Part shown: positions 21,260 through 30,924 of the stretch, one piece after another | How the letters are laid out: the number at the start of each line of letters is the position of its first letter | Numbering within the stretch: the first letter of the stretch is position 1 | Assembly: GCA_963778845.1 (NCBI GenBank) | Contig: CAVZVW010000001.1 | Span: forward strand, 248,001-312,000 | Length of the DNA stretch: 64,000 nt | Direction of reading: 5' to 3' | Origin: CAVZVW01 sp963778845 | GTDB lineage: Bacteria; Actinomycetota; Actinomycetes; Actinomycetales; Kineosporiaceae | The notes under the pieces: model-generated | Told to the model about the DNA's origin: nothing | The model's database searches: none | The model's input: the letters and a program-made list of their open reading frames with translations, nothing else | Translations under genes and position numbers: made by a program

Positions 21260-21349
21260 TCATGATCGCCACCCCGGCGCCATAACCTGGCGAGCATGCG
21301 GCGTGTCGGGCGTCGCGCGGCACATACGGCACCGGGGTGGCGATCATGA
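21260..21349. repeat. Perfect 18-bp inverted repeat with 54-bp loop
   Basis: TCATGATCGCCACCCCGG (21260-21277) is exactly complementary to 21332-21349. It could fold as a long hairpin in DNA or RNA and lies inside the larger ~105-bp inverted repeat. Confidence 0.85.
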
Positions 21350-21500
21350 GACTGTCACCAGCTCACTCGGGCCTCACTCGGGCCTCGCTGGACTCTTAGC
21401 GGCTCACCGGGCCCACCGGGCTCACCGGGCTCTCACGGCGATTCACCGACTGCTCGACCGAGGGTCACCTGAGGGCGCGCCGCGGGGCCACCCGCTGCAT

Positions 21501-21602
21501 CCGTTGCGTATCCGCGTGCAATGCAAAGCATTGCGAACAGGACCCCCGGGTCCTGGGGTGATCCAGGCCGAGTCGCCCCGCGCGCGGGGCCGTACCCGGG
21601 AT
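21501..21602. repeat. Right copy of the inverted ~105-bp repeat
   Basis: This is the inverted partner of 20828-20935; its start CCGTTGCGTATCCGCGTGC mirrors the end of the left copy. Both copies, read outward, encode a similar short peptide (QCKA.RT ... GRTRD). The element may once have been coding or may be dispersed in the genome. Confidence 0.8.
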
Positions 21603-21694
21603 AACCGGGACCGCGTGCGGTGCGCCCCCGAGGCGCCGGCAGCGGGGTCACCCCGCACGGGCCGCTGCGCACCCAAGCCGGCGGGTACTCCCGT

Positions 21695-23488
21695 CTACCC
21701 CTCGCGCAGGCGCGCCAGCTCCTCCTCCACGACCGAGTCGTCGAGCTTGCGGAAGATCGGGGTCGGCGCAGGGACAGGTGTGCCCGGGACGACGGCAGCC
21801 GGCGCCCAGCCTGAGAGCGTCTCACCGAGGTGGTAGTCGCCCGTCAGCACGGCGTAGTCCGAGCCCGCCGTCGAGGTCGTCGACCTCGCGGATCTGCGGC
21901 ATGGGCGAGACCGTCCCCGTGCCGCCGAGGGCCTCGTGCACCGTCTGCGCGCTGTGCGGCAGGAACGGCGACAGCAGCGTGCGGCAGTCGCTGACCGCCT
22001 GCGCGGCGACGTGCAGCACGGTGCCCATGCGCTCGGGGTCGGCCGTCCGCAGCTTCCACGGCTCCTGGTCGGACAGGTACTTGTTCGCCTCGCCGACCAC
22101 GCGCATCGCCTCGGTGACGGCCTGCTTCTGCCGGTGGGTCGCCAGCAGGTCGCCGACCGTGGCGAACCCCGCCCGCGTCGTGGCGAGCAGCGCGCGGTCC
22201 GCGTCGAGCAGCAGGCCGGGCTCGGGGATCGCGCCGACGTTCTTGTGGATCATCGACGCGGTGCGGTTGACGAGGTTGCCCCAGCCGGCGACGAGCTCGT
22301 CGTTGGTGCGGCGCACGAACTCCGACCACGTGAAGTCGGTGTCCTGGTTCTCCGGGCCGGCCACCGCGATGAAGTACCGCAGCGCGTCCGGCTGGTAGCG
22401 GGCGAGCACGTCGCGGACGTAGATGACGACGCCACGGCTGGAGGAGAACTGCTTGCCCTCCATGGTGAGGAACTCACTGCACACGACCTCGGTCGGCAGG
22501 TTGAGCTCGCCGAACACGCCGGGGCTGCCGCCCCGGGCTCCCTCGCCGGTGTAGGCGAGCAGCTCCGCGGGCCAGATCTGCGAGTGGAAGGTGATGTTGT
22601 CCTTGCCCATGAAGTAGTACGAGCGTGCGTCGGGGTCGTTCCACCACGCCCGCCACGCGTCGTCGTCCCCGCTGCGCCGCGCCCACTCGATCGACGCGGA
22701 CAGGTAGCCGATGACCGCGTCGAACCACACGTAGAGCCGCTTGGCCGGGTTGTCCTCCCAGCCGGGCAGCGGCACCGGGATGCCCCAGTCGATGTCGCGG
22801 GTCATCGCCCGCGGCCGCACGTCGTCGAGCAGGTTGAGCGAGAACTTCAGCACGTTCGGGCGCCAGTCGGTGCGTGTCTGCAGCCAGGAACCGAGGGTCT
22901 CGGCCAGCGCCGGCAGGTCGAGGAAGAAGTGCTCGGTCTCGACGAAGGCCGGCATCTCGCCGTTGATGCGGCTGCGCGGGTTGATCAGCTCGACCGCGTC
23001 GAGCTGGTTGCCGCAGTTGTCGCACTGGTCGCCGCGAGCGCCGTCGTAGCCGCAGATCGGGCAGGTGCCCTCGATGTAGCGGTCGGGCAGGGTGCGCCCG
23101 GTGGACGGCGAGATCGCCCCCGTCGTCGTCTGCTCGATCATGTAGCCGTTCTTGTGGACAACTCGGAAGAGCTCCTGCGCCACGGCGTAGTGGTTGCGCG
23201 TCGTCGTCCGCGTGAACAGGTCGTAGGCCAGGCCCAAGCCGTGCAGGTCCTCGACGATCACGCGGTTGTACCGGTCGGCGAGCGCTTGGGGCTCAGCCCC
23301 TCGTGCTCGGCCTGCACCAGGATCGGCGTGCCGTGCTCGTCGGTGCCGCAGACCATCAGCACGTCGTGGCCGGCCATCCGCATGTACCGGCTGAACACGT
23401 CGGAGGGCACACCGAAGCCGGCGACGTGGCCGATGTGGCGCGGGCCGTTGGCATACGGCCACGCCACAGCGGAGAGCACATGCGTCAT
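21695..23488 (-). CDS. metG: Methionyl-tRNA synthetase (two frameshifts)
   Basis: This class I synthetase charges tRNA-Met. The HIGH motif is PYANGPRHIGHVAG. The zinc knuckle is CPICGYDGARGDQCDNCGNQLD. The KMSKS equivalent is GKQFSSSRGVVIYV, and the anticodon-binding domain follows. There is no C-terminal tRNA-binding (Trbp111) domain, so the protein is of about 597 residues. The frame breaks near 23293 (one C lost; restored GLSPQALADRYN) and near 21864 (extra G; restored DLDGGSDYAVLTGDYHLGE). The restored C-terminus ends VEEELARLREG with a stop at 21695. The enzyme is essential, so these breaks are almost certainly sequence errors. Confidence 0.95.
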
Positions 23489-23546
23489 GGGCTGATCCTA
23501 GGAGCCGACCGGACCCCACCCCGCCAGGTGGCCCCGGGCAGGCCCG

Positions 23547-24732
23547 TCACGCGGGCGCCGTCAGCAACGGCAGCCCACGCCGCACCTGACGCACGGCCTG
23601 GGCGATGCGGTGCTCGTTCTCGATCAGGGCGAACCTCACGTGAGAGTCACCACCGGGACCGAAACCCGACCCCGGGTGAGACGGCGACGTCGCAGTCGGT
23701 CACGAGCAGCCGGGCGAAGTCGATCGAACCCATCGACACGTACGCGGGCGGGATCGGCGCCCACGCGAACATCGTGCCTCGCGGACGGGGGACCTCCCAG
23801 CCGATCCGGGACAGGCCGTCGATCAGGGCGTCGCGGCGTGACTGGTAGATGGCGTTGACCTCGTCGGGGTAGCCCCCGGCCTCGTTCATCGTGACGGTCG
23901 CTGCGATCTGGATCGGCTGGAACGTGCCGTAGTCGAGGTAGCTCTTCAGCTTCGCCAGCGCCGCGACGACCTCGGCGTTGCCCAGGAGGAAGGCGACCCG
24001 CCAGCCGGCCATCGAGAACGACTTGGTCATCGAGTACAGCTCGACGGCGCACTCGAGCGCGCCCTCGCACTGAAGGATCGACGGCGGTCGCCATCCGTCG
24101 AAGGCGACGTCGGCGTAGGCGAAGTCGTGCACGAGGACGACGTCGCGCTCGCGCGCCCAGTCGACCAGCCGCTGCAGGTCGGCCAGCTCGACGGTGGCAG
24201 TCGTCGGGTTGTGCGGGAACGACAGGACGACCACCCGCGGCTTGGGCCAGCCGTAGTCCCAGGCCTGCATCACGTTGGCGATGTAGTCCTCCCCGCGACC
24301 CACCGCGACCTGCCGGGTGTCGGCGCCGGCGAAGTACGGCCCCCAGATGTGGATCGGGTACGACGGCGACGGCACGAGGGCGGCGTCCCCGGGCTGCAGC
24401 AGCACCCACATGAGGTGGCTGAAGCCCTCCTTCGCCCCGATCGTCGCCAGCACCTGGGTCTGGGGGTCGAGGGTCACGCCGAACAGCCGCGCGTACCGGG
24501 CGGCGGCGGCCTCGCGCAGCTTCGGGATGCCGGCGCTGGCCGAGTACCGGTGGTTGCGCGGGTTCTGCGCCGCCTCGGCGAGCTTGTCGACGGCTACCTG
24601 GGGCGAGGGGATGTCCGGGTTGCCGAACCCGAGGTCGATGATGTCTCGGCCGGCTCGCCGGGCCTCCTTCTTGAGCCCGTCGATGATGGTGAACACGTAC
24701 GGCGGCAGGCCGGGGATGCGACGGAACTCCAC
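23547..24732 (-). CDS. PLP-dependent class I/II aminotransferase, AlaC/AlaA-like (one frameshift)
   Basis: This fold-type I aminotransferase is close in motif pattern to alanine transaminases: EFRRIPGLPPYVFTIIDGLK, IDLGFGNPDIPSP, PHNPTTATVELADLQ, and the PLP-lysine block ELYSMTKSFSMAGWRVAFL. Near 23664 an extra T truncates the frame at GVGFRSRW. Without it the protein continues GVGFGPGGDSHVRFALIENE, which holds the substrate-carboxylate arginine, and ends at 23547. Substrate identity (alanine-pyruvate or similar) is inferred from family resemblance only. Confidence 0.88.
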
Positions 24733-24843
24733 CCGGCCAGGCTAGTGGCGTATGCCCTGGCCGAGGTCCGGCCCAGATTCGGAGCCCGAGCCCGTGCAAC
24801 CCAAGCAGGCGCGCGGCACGTCTGCTCGAGGAGGAGGTCGGTC

Positions 24844-25806
24844 ATGGTCTGCTCGCGTTTGTGCGCCACGGTCATCGGCCTGTCGACGGTGCTGACCGGC
24901 TGCGGCGCCGCGACCGGGCAGCCGGCGGTCGGGCAGCCGGCGATCGGGCAGCCGGCGATCGGGCAGCCGGCGGTCGGAGGCGACGTCGTCCCGACGCCGT
25001 CCACCAGCGCGGCGGCCGCGGCATGCCCTGGCGGGTCGTTCCGCCACCTGCCGGCACATCCCGCCGGCGTGGCAGCGGCGTTCGTCTGCACCAACGACGT
25101 GCGCCGAGTGCCGGGAGACGGCGAGTGGAGCGTGACGATCGTGTCCCGCGCCACCGCGGGCGTCGACCGCCTGCTGCGTGTCTACGCCGCCCCGGACAAG
25201 CCGATCCCGGCCGACGTGGCGTGCACGGCCGACCTGCCCGACCCTCGCGTCGTCTGGCTTCACCTGGCGTCGGGCGCGGTCGTGGCCGTGCGCGCGCCCC
25301 GCGACGCCTGCGGGAAGCCGACGGCCGAGGCAGTCGCGGCCTTCGACGCACTGGCCCTCGACGTGGTCCGCGAGGATCGCGTGGTGCAGGTCTCGTCGCA
25401 GTTGGCTCTCGACAGCGGGTGCGCACAGCAGTGGAAGGACATGCTGCGGGTCGAGGCGTCGATGGACGCCGCACCGCCGGCCACTGGGTCCCGGCCGACC
25501 CCGATGCCCGCAGGCCCGGCCAGGGCCTGCGTGTACGAGGTCGACCCCGCGAGCCTCGGCGAGGTGCCCGATGGCGACCTCGTCGGCGCGCGCACCCTCG
25601 ACGCGCGGCAGGTACAGGCGTGGGACGACGCGCTGGCGGCCGCCCACCCGGACGCCGCCTGCGCCCGCGACGACCATCATCGCTTCGCCGTCATCATGCC
25701 CGTGGTCGGCGGCGACGAGACGTACGTCGCCCTGGACGGGTGCGCCGTCCAGCAAGGGAGCGCCTGGTGGCGGGCCGGGGACGGCGTGCGGTCAGCCGTC
25801 GGCTGA
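24844..25806 (+). CDS. Putative lipoprotein of unknown function
   Basis: A signal peptide with lipobox (LSTVLTGC) indicates an exported, lipid-anchored protein. A GQPAV/GQPAI repeat linker follows, encoded by four 15-bp units, then a Ser/Ala-rich spacer. The remaining 260 residues contain several cysteines (for example ACPGGSF, FVCTNDV, VACTADLPD, ARACVYEVD, ALDGCAVQ) that probably form disulfides outside the cell. I recognise no domain. It lies between the divergent aminotransferase gene and convergent rsmI. Confidence 0.75.
   Translation: MVCSRLCATVIGLSTVLTGCGAATGQPAVGQPAIGQPAIGQPAVGGDVVPTPSTSAAAAACPGGSFRHLPAHPAGVAAAFVCTNDVRRVPGDGEWSVTIVSRATAGVDRLLRVYAAPDKPIPADVACTADLPDPRVVWLHLASGAVVAVRAPRDACGKPTAEAVAAFDALALDVVREDRVVQVSSQLALDSGCAQQWKDMLRVEASMDAAPPATGSRPTPMPAGPARACVYEVDPASLGEVPDGDLVGARTLDARQVQAWDDALAAAHPDAACARDDHHRFAVIMPVVGGDETYVALDGCAVQQGSAWWRAGDGVRSAVG
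24916..24975. repeat. 15-bp in-frame tandem repeat x4
   Basis: Four GGGCAGCCGGCGRTC units just after the lipobox encode (GQPAV/I)4. The length is a multiple of three, so copy-number change would only lengthen or shorten the linker. Confidence 0.9.
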
Positions 25807-25817
25807 ACGACGAGTAC

Positions 25818-26693
25818 TCAGCGCCCGGCCTTGGTCGCCGCGTCGTACAGGGCGCGCTTCTGGACGCCGAGCGGCTCCGCCACGGCTGCGACGGCGTCCT
25901 TGAGCCGCTCCCCCGCGGCGACCCTCAGCCGCACCTGCGAGACGAGCGCGGCGACGTCCACCGCCTCGCCCGCCTGACGCGGCGGGCGGCCGGCGACGAC
26001 CACCGTGATCTCGCCGCGAACGTCGCCGGCCGCCCACGCCGCGAGCTCGTCCAGCGAACCCCGGCGAACCTCCTCGTAGGTCTTGGTGAGCTCGCGGCAC
26101 GCCGCCGCAGCCCTGGCCCCGCCGAAACAGCCCGCCATCGCCAGCAGGGTGGCGCCGAGGCGGTGCGGGGCCTCGAAGAACACCATCGTCCGCGGCTCGT
26201 CGGCCAGCATCGACAACGCGCGCGCACGCTCCCCGGCCCGGCGCGGCAGGAAACCCTCGAAGCAGAAGCGGTCGGTGGCCAGGCCGGACAGCGCCAGGGC
26301 GGTGAGCACCGCGGAGGGTCCCGGCACGACCGTCACCGGCAGGGCGGCGTCCACCGCTGCCCGCACGGCCCGGAGCCCGGGGTCGGAGATGGAGGGCATT
26401 CCTGCGTCGGTCACGACGAGCACCGTCGCGCCGCCCCGCACGGCCTGCAGCAGCTCGGCGGTGCGCGCCTGCTCGTTGTGCTCGTGGTAGCTGACCACGC
26501 GCCCGGTCGGACGCACGTCGAGGGCGACAGCGAGCCTGCGAAGCCGTCTGGTGTCCTCGGCAGCGACGATGTCGGCCGACTCGATCAGCCCGGCCAGCCT
26601 GGCCGGTGCGTCGGCCGGGTCCCCGATCGGTGTCGCCGCGAGCACGAGGCGACCGGGCCCATCTGTGGTCGAGGTCACCCGCCGATCATGCAC
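25818..26693 (-). CDS. rsmI: 16S rRNA (cytidine-1402-2'-O)-methyltransferase RsmI
   Basis: This tetrapyrrole-methylase-fold enzyme modifies C1402 in the ribosomal P site. Motifs are RLVLAATPIGDPADAPARL, ADIVAAEDTRRLRRL, VVSYHEHNEQAR, VLVVTDAGMPSISDPG, VVPGPSAVLTALALSG and RELTKTYEEVRRGSL. Its 291 residues match the family. It is divergent from pmt across a 49-bp gap, the standard actinobacterial arrangement. Confidence 0.96.
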   Translation of the reverse strand: MHDRRVTSTTDGPGRLVLAATPIGDPADAPARLAGLIESADIVAAEDTRRLRRLAVALDVRPTGRVVSYHEHNEQARTAELLQAVRGGATVLVVTDAGMPSISDPGLRAVRAAVDAALPVTVVPGPSAVLTALALSGLATDRFCFEGFLPRRAGERARALSMLADEPRTMVFFEAPHRLGATLLAMAGCFGGARAAAACRELTKTYEEVRRGSLDELAAWAAGDVRGEITVVVAGRPPRQAGEAVDVAALVSQVRLRVAAGERLKDAVAAVAEPLGVQKRALYDAATKAGR

Positions 26694-26742
26694 CTCGGGT
26701 AGGCCGGCTCGCCCGCCCAGGACGTGCTCCTACGATGTGCCG

Positions 26743-28326
26743 GTGAAACCGACCGAGGCCGAGCTGCGCTCGCGGCTGTTGGGGCCGCGCGCGACCGACC
26801 GTCTCTGGGGCTGGTTGGGGCCGCTCGCTGTCACCGTGCTGGGCGGCCTCCTGAGGTTCTGGCGGCTCGACCACCCCCATCAGCTGGTCTTCGACGAGAC
26901 GTACTACGTCAAGCAGGGCGTCTCCTACCTCAAGGTCGGCTACGAGCTGCAGAACCGCCCCGGGACGACGCCGCCGGTCGACCAGCTGTTCACGCACGGG
27001 ACCACGAACGTGTTCACGTCCTCGGCCGACTTCGTCGTGCACCCCCCGGTGGGCAAGTGGATGATCGCCGCCGGGGAGTGGCTCTTCGGTCCCACGAGCT
27101 CGTGGGGCTGGCGCTTCTCCGCCGCCGTGTGCGGGACGCTGTCGATCCTCATGCTGGCGCGGATCGGGCGCAGGCTCCTCGGGTCCACGCTGCTGGGCAC
27201 GCTCGCCGGGCTCCTGCTGGCCGTCGAGGGCCACCACCTCGTGATGAGCCGGACGGGCATCCTCGACATCTTCGTCATGTTCTGGGCGCTGGCGGGGTTC
27301 GGGTGCCTGCTCATCGACCGAGACCGGTCCCGTGCCCGGCTGGCAGGCATGGTGGCCGGGGGCGTCGACCTTGCCGCTGCCTCCGGGCTCGCGAGCCTGG
27401 GGCCCTGGCTGGGCGTGCGGTGGTGGCGGGTGGCTGCGGCGGTCTGCCTGGGCCTGGCGACCGGGGTCAAGTGGTCCGGCCTGTACTTCGCGGTCGTCTT
27501 CGGGCTGATGAGCGTGCTGTGGGACCTGGCGGCGCGGCGCGCCGCGGGGGTACGCCCCTGGGCCTTGGGCGGCGTCCTGCTCGACGGCGTCCAGGCGTTC
27601 TTCACGTTCCTCGTGCTGGGGCTGGGGACCTACTTGGCCTCGTGGACCGGGTGGTTCCTGTCGAAGGACGCGTACAACCGGCAGTGGGGGGCGCTGCACC
27701 CGTCGAAGTCCAACGGGTGGGTCCCCGACGCGCTGCGCAGCCTCTGGAACTACCACGAGGCGGTGTACCACTTCCATGTGACGCTCACCGTCACGAAGTC
27801 TCCGCACGACTACATGGCCAACCCGTGGTCGTGGATGGTGATGGGGCGCCCGACCGACTTCTACTACGACGACAAGACCCGGTTGGGCCAGGCCGGCTGC
27901 CACGTCGCCAAGTGCGTGCAGTCGATCACCCCGATCGGCAACCCGGTGATCTGGTGGGGAGGCACGGTCTGCCTGCTGGTTGTGCTGTTCCGCTGGGCGC
28001 TGCATCGCGACTGGCGGGCCGGGGCGATCCTGGCCGGTGTCGCGGCGGGGTACCTCCCGTGGTTCCTCTTCCAGCAGCGCACGATCTTCAACTTCTATGC
28101 GGTGGCATTCGTGCCCTGGGTGGTGCTCGGCCTCACGTACTCGTTGGGGCTGCTGATGGGCGCGCGACGGGCCAACCCCGAGCGACGCCTGGTAGGGGGG
28201 CTGGCCGCCGGGGCAGTCGTGATGGCTGCCGTGGTGACGTTCGCCTGGTTCTACCCCATCTACACCGCGACGGTGATCCCCCAGGTGCAGTGGAGCGACC
28301 GGATGTGGCTGCCGTCCTGGATCTGA
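26743..28326 (+). CDS. pmt: Dolichyl-phosphate-mannose--protein mannosyltransferase (PMT family)
   Basis: This polytopic membrane glycosyltransferase (GT39) moves mannose from polyprenyl-phosphate-mannose to secreted proteins. The catalytic acidic pair lies in the first external loop, LVFDETYYVKQGVSYL. Further family blocks are HPPVGKWMIAAGEWLFG, GVKWSGLYFAVVFG and the C-terminal FQQRTIFNFYAVAFVPW. The GTG start at 26743 gives 527 residues and avoids overlap with rsmI. Around ten hydrophobic segments are visible. Confidence 0.94.
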   Translation: MKPTEAELRSRLLGPRATDRLWGWLGPLAVTVLGGLLRFWRLDHPHQLVFDETYYVKQGVSYLKVGYELQNRPGTTPPVDQLFTHGTTNVFTSSADFVVHPPVGKWMIAAGEWLFGPTSSWGWRFSAAVCGTLSILMLARIGRRLLGSTLLGTLAGLLLAVEGHHLVMSRTGILDIFVMFWALAGFGCLLIDRDRSRARLAGMVAGGVDLAAASGLASLGPWLGVRWWRVAAAVCLGLATGVKWSGLYFAVVFGLMSVLWDLAARRAAGVRPWALGGVLLDGVQAFFTFLVLGLGTYLASWTGWFLSKDAYNRQWGALHPSKSNGWVPDALRSLWNYHEAVYHFHVTLTVTKSPHDYMANPWSWMVMGRPTDFYYDDKTRLGQAGCHVAKCVQSITPIGNPVIWWGGTVCLLVVLFRWALHRDWRAGAILAGVAAGYLPWFLFQQRTIFNFYAVAFVPWVVLGLTYSLGLLMGARRANPERRLVGGLAAGAVVMAAVVTFAWFYPIYTATVIPQVQWSDRMWLPSWI

Positions 28327-28436
28327 ACCAATGTTATGTGCGACCTCTGGTGTGCAAGTGTCGTCATCACGCGATGTAAGAGACCGTTTCATGCCAGAGA
28401 TCGCTAGGTCGTGGAGGCACTGCAAGTGGGGAGCTC

Positions 28437-29561
28437 ATGAGACTCGGACGTCGCCCCTCCGCCGAAAAGGCGGCCGCCGAGACTCTCGCCGCCGACCAGG
28501 CGGCCGCCGCGCTCGCGGCCGCGGAGGCTCTCGCCGCCGACCACGCGGCCGCCGAGGCTCTGGCCGCCGAGCAGGCAGACGCCCAGGCTGAGGCCGGCGA
28601 GGGGCCGGACGGCGATGCTCCGATCGGTGAGGTCGCTCACCACTCGCGGCTGGAGCGGGCGAAGATCGCGCGGGCCCGGGCAGAGGCACGGGTTCTTGAG
28701 CTTCGCCGGGCAGCGGAGTCCAGGCGCGCGGAGTCGGCGCTGATCGACGTCGCCTTCTCCAGCTACGAGACGGACACCCGGGCCGGCGGCGGCGTGCTCG
28801 CCGGCGCCGTGGCCTTCCGCATCTTCTTGTTCCAGGTCCCCTACGTCTTCGTGCTGGTGACCATCTTCAGCCCGATCCTCCCTCCACCCGACCCGACCCA
28901 GTCCCGGCTCAACGGCATAGCCGCCATGACCGCCTCGGCGATGACCGGCAGCTCCAACACATGGTTCTGGGCATGGCTCTCGAGCCTCCTGGTGGGGCTG
29001 TTCGCGCTCTTCCTCGGGTCCAGGGGCGCAGTGAAGGTCCTCAGAATCGTGCACGCCCTCGTCTGGGGGGTGTCCATCTCCAAGAACGTGCACCCCACCC
29101 GGTCGGCCGCGGCCTTCATCGGGGTGGTGAGCGTGGGAATCGGCATCTCGGCAGCGGTCAGCTTCGTGCGCACGGAGACCTGGCTCGTGAGCTTCGCCCT
29201 GCTCGTCGTCTCCAATGCGGTCGTCGGCGTCCTGTGGGTGTACGTCTCGTTGCATCTGCCGCACAAGGCCGACTGCGGATGGCGCGACATGGTGCCCGGC
29301 GCCGCCGTGCTCGCCGTCGGCCTGCTGGCGCTGCACGCGCTGACTGTCTTCTGGGTGGAGCCCTCGTTCAAGAACAAGTCGGAGACCTATGGTGCTGTGG
29401 GAGCCTCGCTGGCGTTGTTGTTCTGGGCCTATGCAGTGGGACGCCTCATCGTCGGCACGGCGATCGTCAACAGGAGCCAGTGGCAGGTGCGACGGTCTCG
29501 GGCGACGGTCACGCCCGCCGACGACCCGGACGAGCCGACCCTTTTCGGCGGCGAGGCCTGA
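28437..29561 (+). CDS. YihY/BrkB-family inner membrane protein with Ala-rich N-terminus
   Basis: Residues 1-90 are low-complexity and Ala/Glu/Asp-rich (repeats of the AAALAADQAAAEAL type, likely helical), then a charged helix (LERAKIARARAEARVLELRR). The membrane part begins DVAFSSYETDTRAGGGVLAG, typical of YihY (formerly misnamed ribonuclease BN), and has about six transmembrane segments to RLIVGTAIVNRSQW. The role of this family is unknown; earlier RNase claims were not upheld. The extended N-terminus is unusual and resembles histone-like Ala-rich tails. Confidence 0.82.
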   Translation: MRLGRRPSAEKAAAETLAADQAAAALAAAEALAADHAAAEALAAEQADAQAEAGEGPDGDAPIGEVAHHSRLERAKIARARAEARVLELRRAAESRRAESALIDVAFSSYETDTRAGGGVLAGAVAFRIFLFQVPYVFVLVTIFSPILPPPDPTQSRLNGIAAMTASAMTGSSNTWFWAWLSSLLVGLFALFLGSRGAVKVLRIVHALVWGVSISKNVHPTRSAAAFIGVVSVGIGISAAVSFVRTETWLVSFALLVVSNAVVGVLWVYVSLHLPHKADCGWRDMVPGAAVLAVGLLALHALTVFWVEPSFKNKSETYGAVGASLALLFWAYAVGRLIVGTAIVNRSQWQVRRSRATVTPADDPDEPTLFGGEA

Positions 29562-29603
29562 CCCCAAAGCGCGTGCCGGCGGCTCGCAGGGGCGGCACGA
29601 GGG

Positions 29604-29679
29604 TGATCGTGAGATCGGCCGTTGATCGTGAGGCCGGTCGTTGATCGTGAGGCCGGCCGTTGATCGTGAGACGTCGCAC
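29604..29679. repeat. 19-bp tandem repeat, four units, with facing inverted half
   Basis: TGATCGTGAGGCCGGCCGT-type units start at 29604, 29623, 29642 and 29661. Downstream, TGTCTCACGATCGACG near 29730 is partly complementary to them. The block lies between the ends of convergent genes and may act as a transcription barrier. Confidence 0.8.
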
Positions 29680-29763
29680 GCTTCCGGCCCGTCGCCATGC
29701 ATGACGATCACGCCTTGAGACGCTGATGTCTCACGATCGACGATGGGGCACGGCCACCACGCG

Positions 29764-30603
29764 TCACCTCGCGAGGAACTGGCGCAGCGTGACGGGCGGC
29801 GTGCCGGTGATCTTCTCGACGGTGTCGGTCACCTCCGCCAGCTCTGCCCTGGCGATCGCGGTGTAGGTCGACACCCAGGCGTCGAGCTGCCAGCCGGGTG
29901 CACCGTACGCCGCGCGCGAGGCGTAGGCCTCCTCGACCGTCTCCTCGACGTACGTCGTCGGCCTGCCGGTCACCTCGGTGATGATCTGCGCGGCCTTGGC
30001 CAGGCTGATGGCCTCCCGGCCCGTGAGGTGGTGGACGGCGCCCGCGTGCGCCTCTGGGTCGGCCAGAACGGCGCCGGCCACCCGCGCGATGTCGGCACGG
30101 GAGACGGCGCCGACGACGCCGTCAGCCGCAGGGCCGCGGATCACGCCGTCGGGTCCGGCCAGCGCTGGGACGAAGTCGAGGTAGAGGCTGTCCCGCAGGA
30201 ACGTGAAGGCCATCCCGGAGGCGCGGATGTGCTGCTCGGTGGCCCAGTGGTCCCGCGCCAGCGTGAAGGTCGCATCGGGGGCAGCACCGAGGAACGAGGT
30301 GTACACCACGTGACGGACGCCGGCCTCCTGGGCAGCATCGACGAACACGAGGTGCTGTCGCCGCCTGTCGATGCTCTCCGAGGCCGAGACCATGAGGAGG
30401 ACGTCGACGCCGCGCAGCGCTGCGATGGCGGCCTCGCGGTCGTCGTAGGCCGCGACGGCACGGTCACTGCGAGGCAGGGACGGCGCCCGGCCCGGGTCGC
30501 GTACCACCAGCCGCTGGGCCAGGCCGGCGGCAGCCCGGTTCCTGGCGACGAGGCCACCGAGATGGCCTGTCGAGCCCGTGACGGCGACGACCTGCTGTGG
30601 CAT
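29764..30603 (-). CDS. NmrA-like NAD(P)H-binding SDR (quinone oxidoreductase 2-like)
   Basis: The N-terminal Rossmann motif is VVAVTGSTGHLGGLVARN (atypical SDR GxTGxxG). VDVLLMVSASES and HVVYTSFLGAAP follow, and the C-terminal half resembles QorB/NmrA proteins (FTFLRDSLYLDFV, VHHLTGREAISLAKAAQII, SVSTYTAI-like WVSTYTAIARAEL). The active-site Tyr-x-x-x-Lys of classical SDRs is not evident. It may reduce quinones or act as a redox sensor. The ATG at 30603 is preceded by GAAGGAGGC. It is not in an operon. Confidence 0.85.
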   Translation of the reverse strand: MPQQVVAVTGSTGHLGGLVARNRAAAGLAQRLVVRDPGRAPSLPRSDRAVAAYDDREAAIAALRGVDVLLMVSASESIDRRRQHLVFVDAAQEAGVRHVVYTSFLGAAPDATFTLARDHWATEQHIRASGMAFTFLRDSLYLDFVPALAGPDGVIRGPAADGVVGAVSRADIARVAGAVLADPEAHAGAVHHLTGREAISLAKAAQIITEVTGRPTTYVEETVEEAYASRAAYGAPGWQLDAWVSTYTAIARAELAEVTDTVEKITGTPPVTLRQFLAR

Positions 30604-30924
30604 GAGAATGCCTCCTTCGCGAGAGTGACGCCTCCACCTGACGGCGGTACCGAAACGGGTCTGGGCTGGGATGGGTCAGAGTGTGCGCGTCGGTCCTGAG
30701 GTGTATCAGGCGCTGGGGCACGCGCAAGAGGGGTCGAGCATGACCGGCATCTTCGACCAGCACGCCGATCCGGACGGCGGCGAGGCAGTGATGGTGGTTG
30801 CACCACGCCGAGTGTCGATGATGACGGGATAGCGTTTCGCAGAGCCGGCCAAGAGGCGCCGCCGTCTGACCAGCTGATCGCGACTCTCGCGGGCAGCTGG
30901 CCGTGCAGGTCCAAATGTTCTACC
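30604..30924. other. Intergenic region, no gene seen
   Basis: About 320 bases between the divergent NmrA-like gene and the antitoxin. A frame on the minus strand is too short and compositionally unlike its neighbours. TACCAT at 30921-30926, close to the antitoxin start, could be a -10 box for a leaderless mRNA. Confidence 0.4.

Noticed and set aside
30700..30840. Short minus-strand gene before the antitoxin
   Set aside because: Fewer than 50 residues in each phase, no ribosome binding site and no family resemblance.
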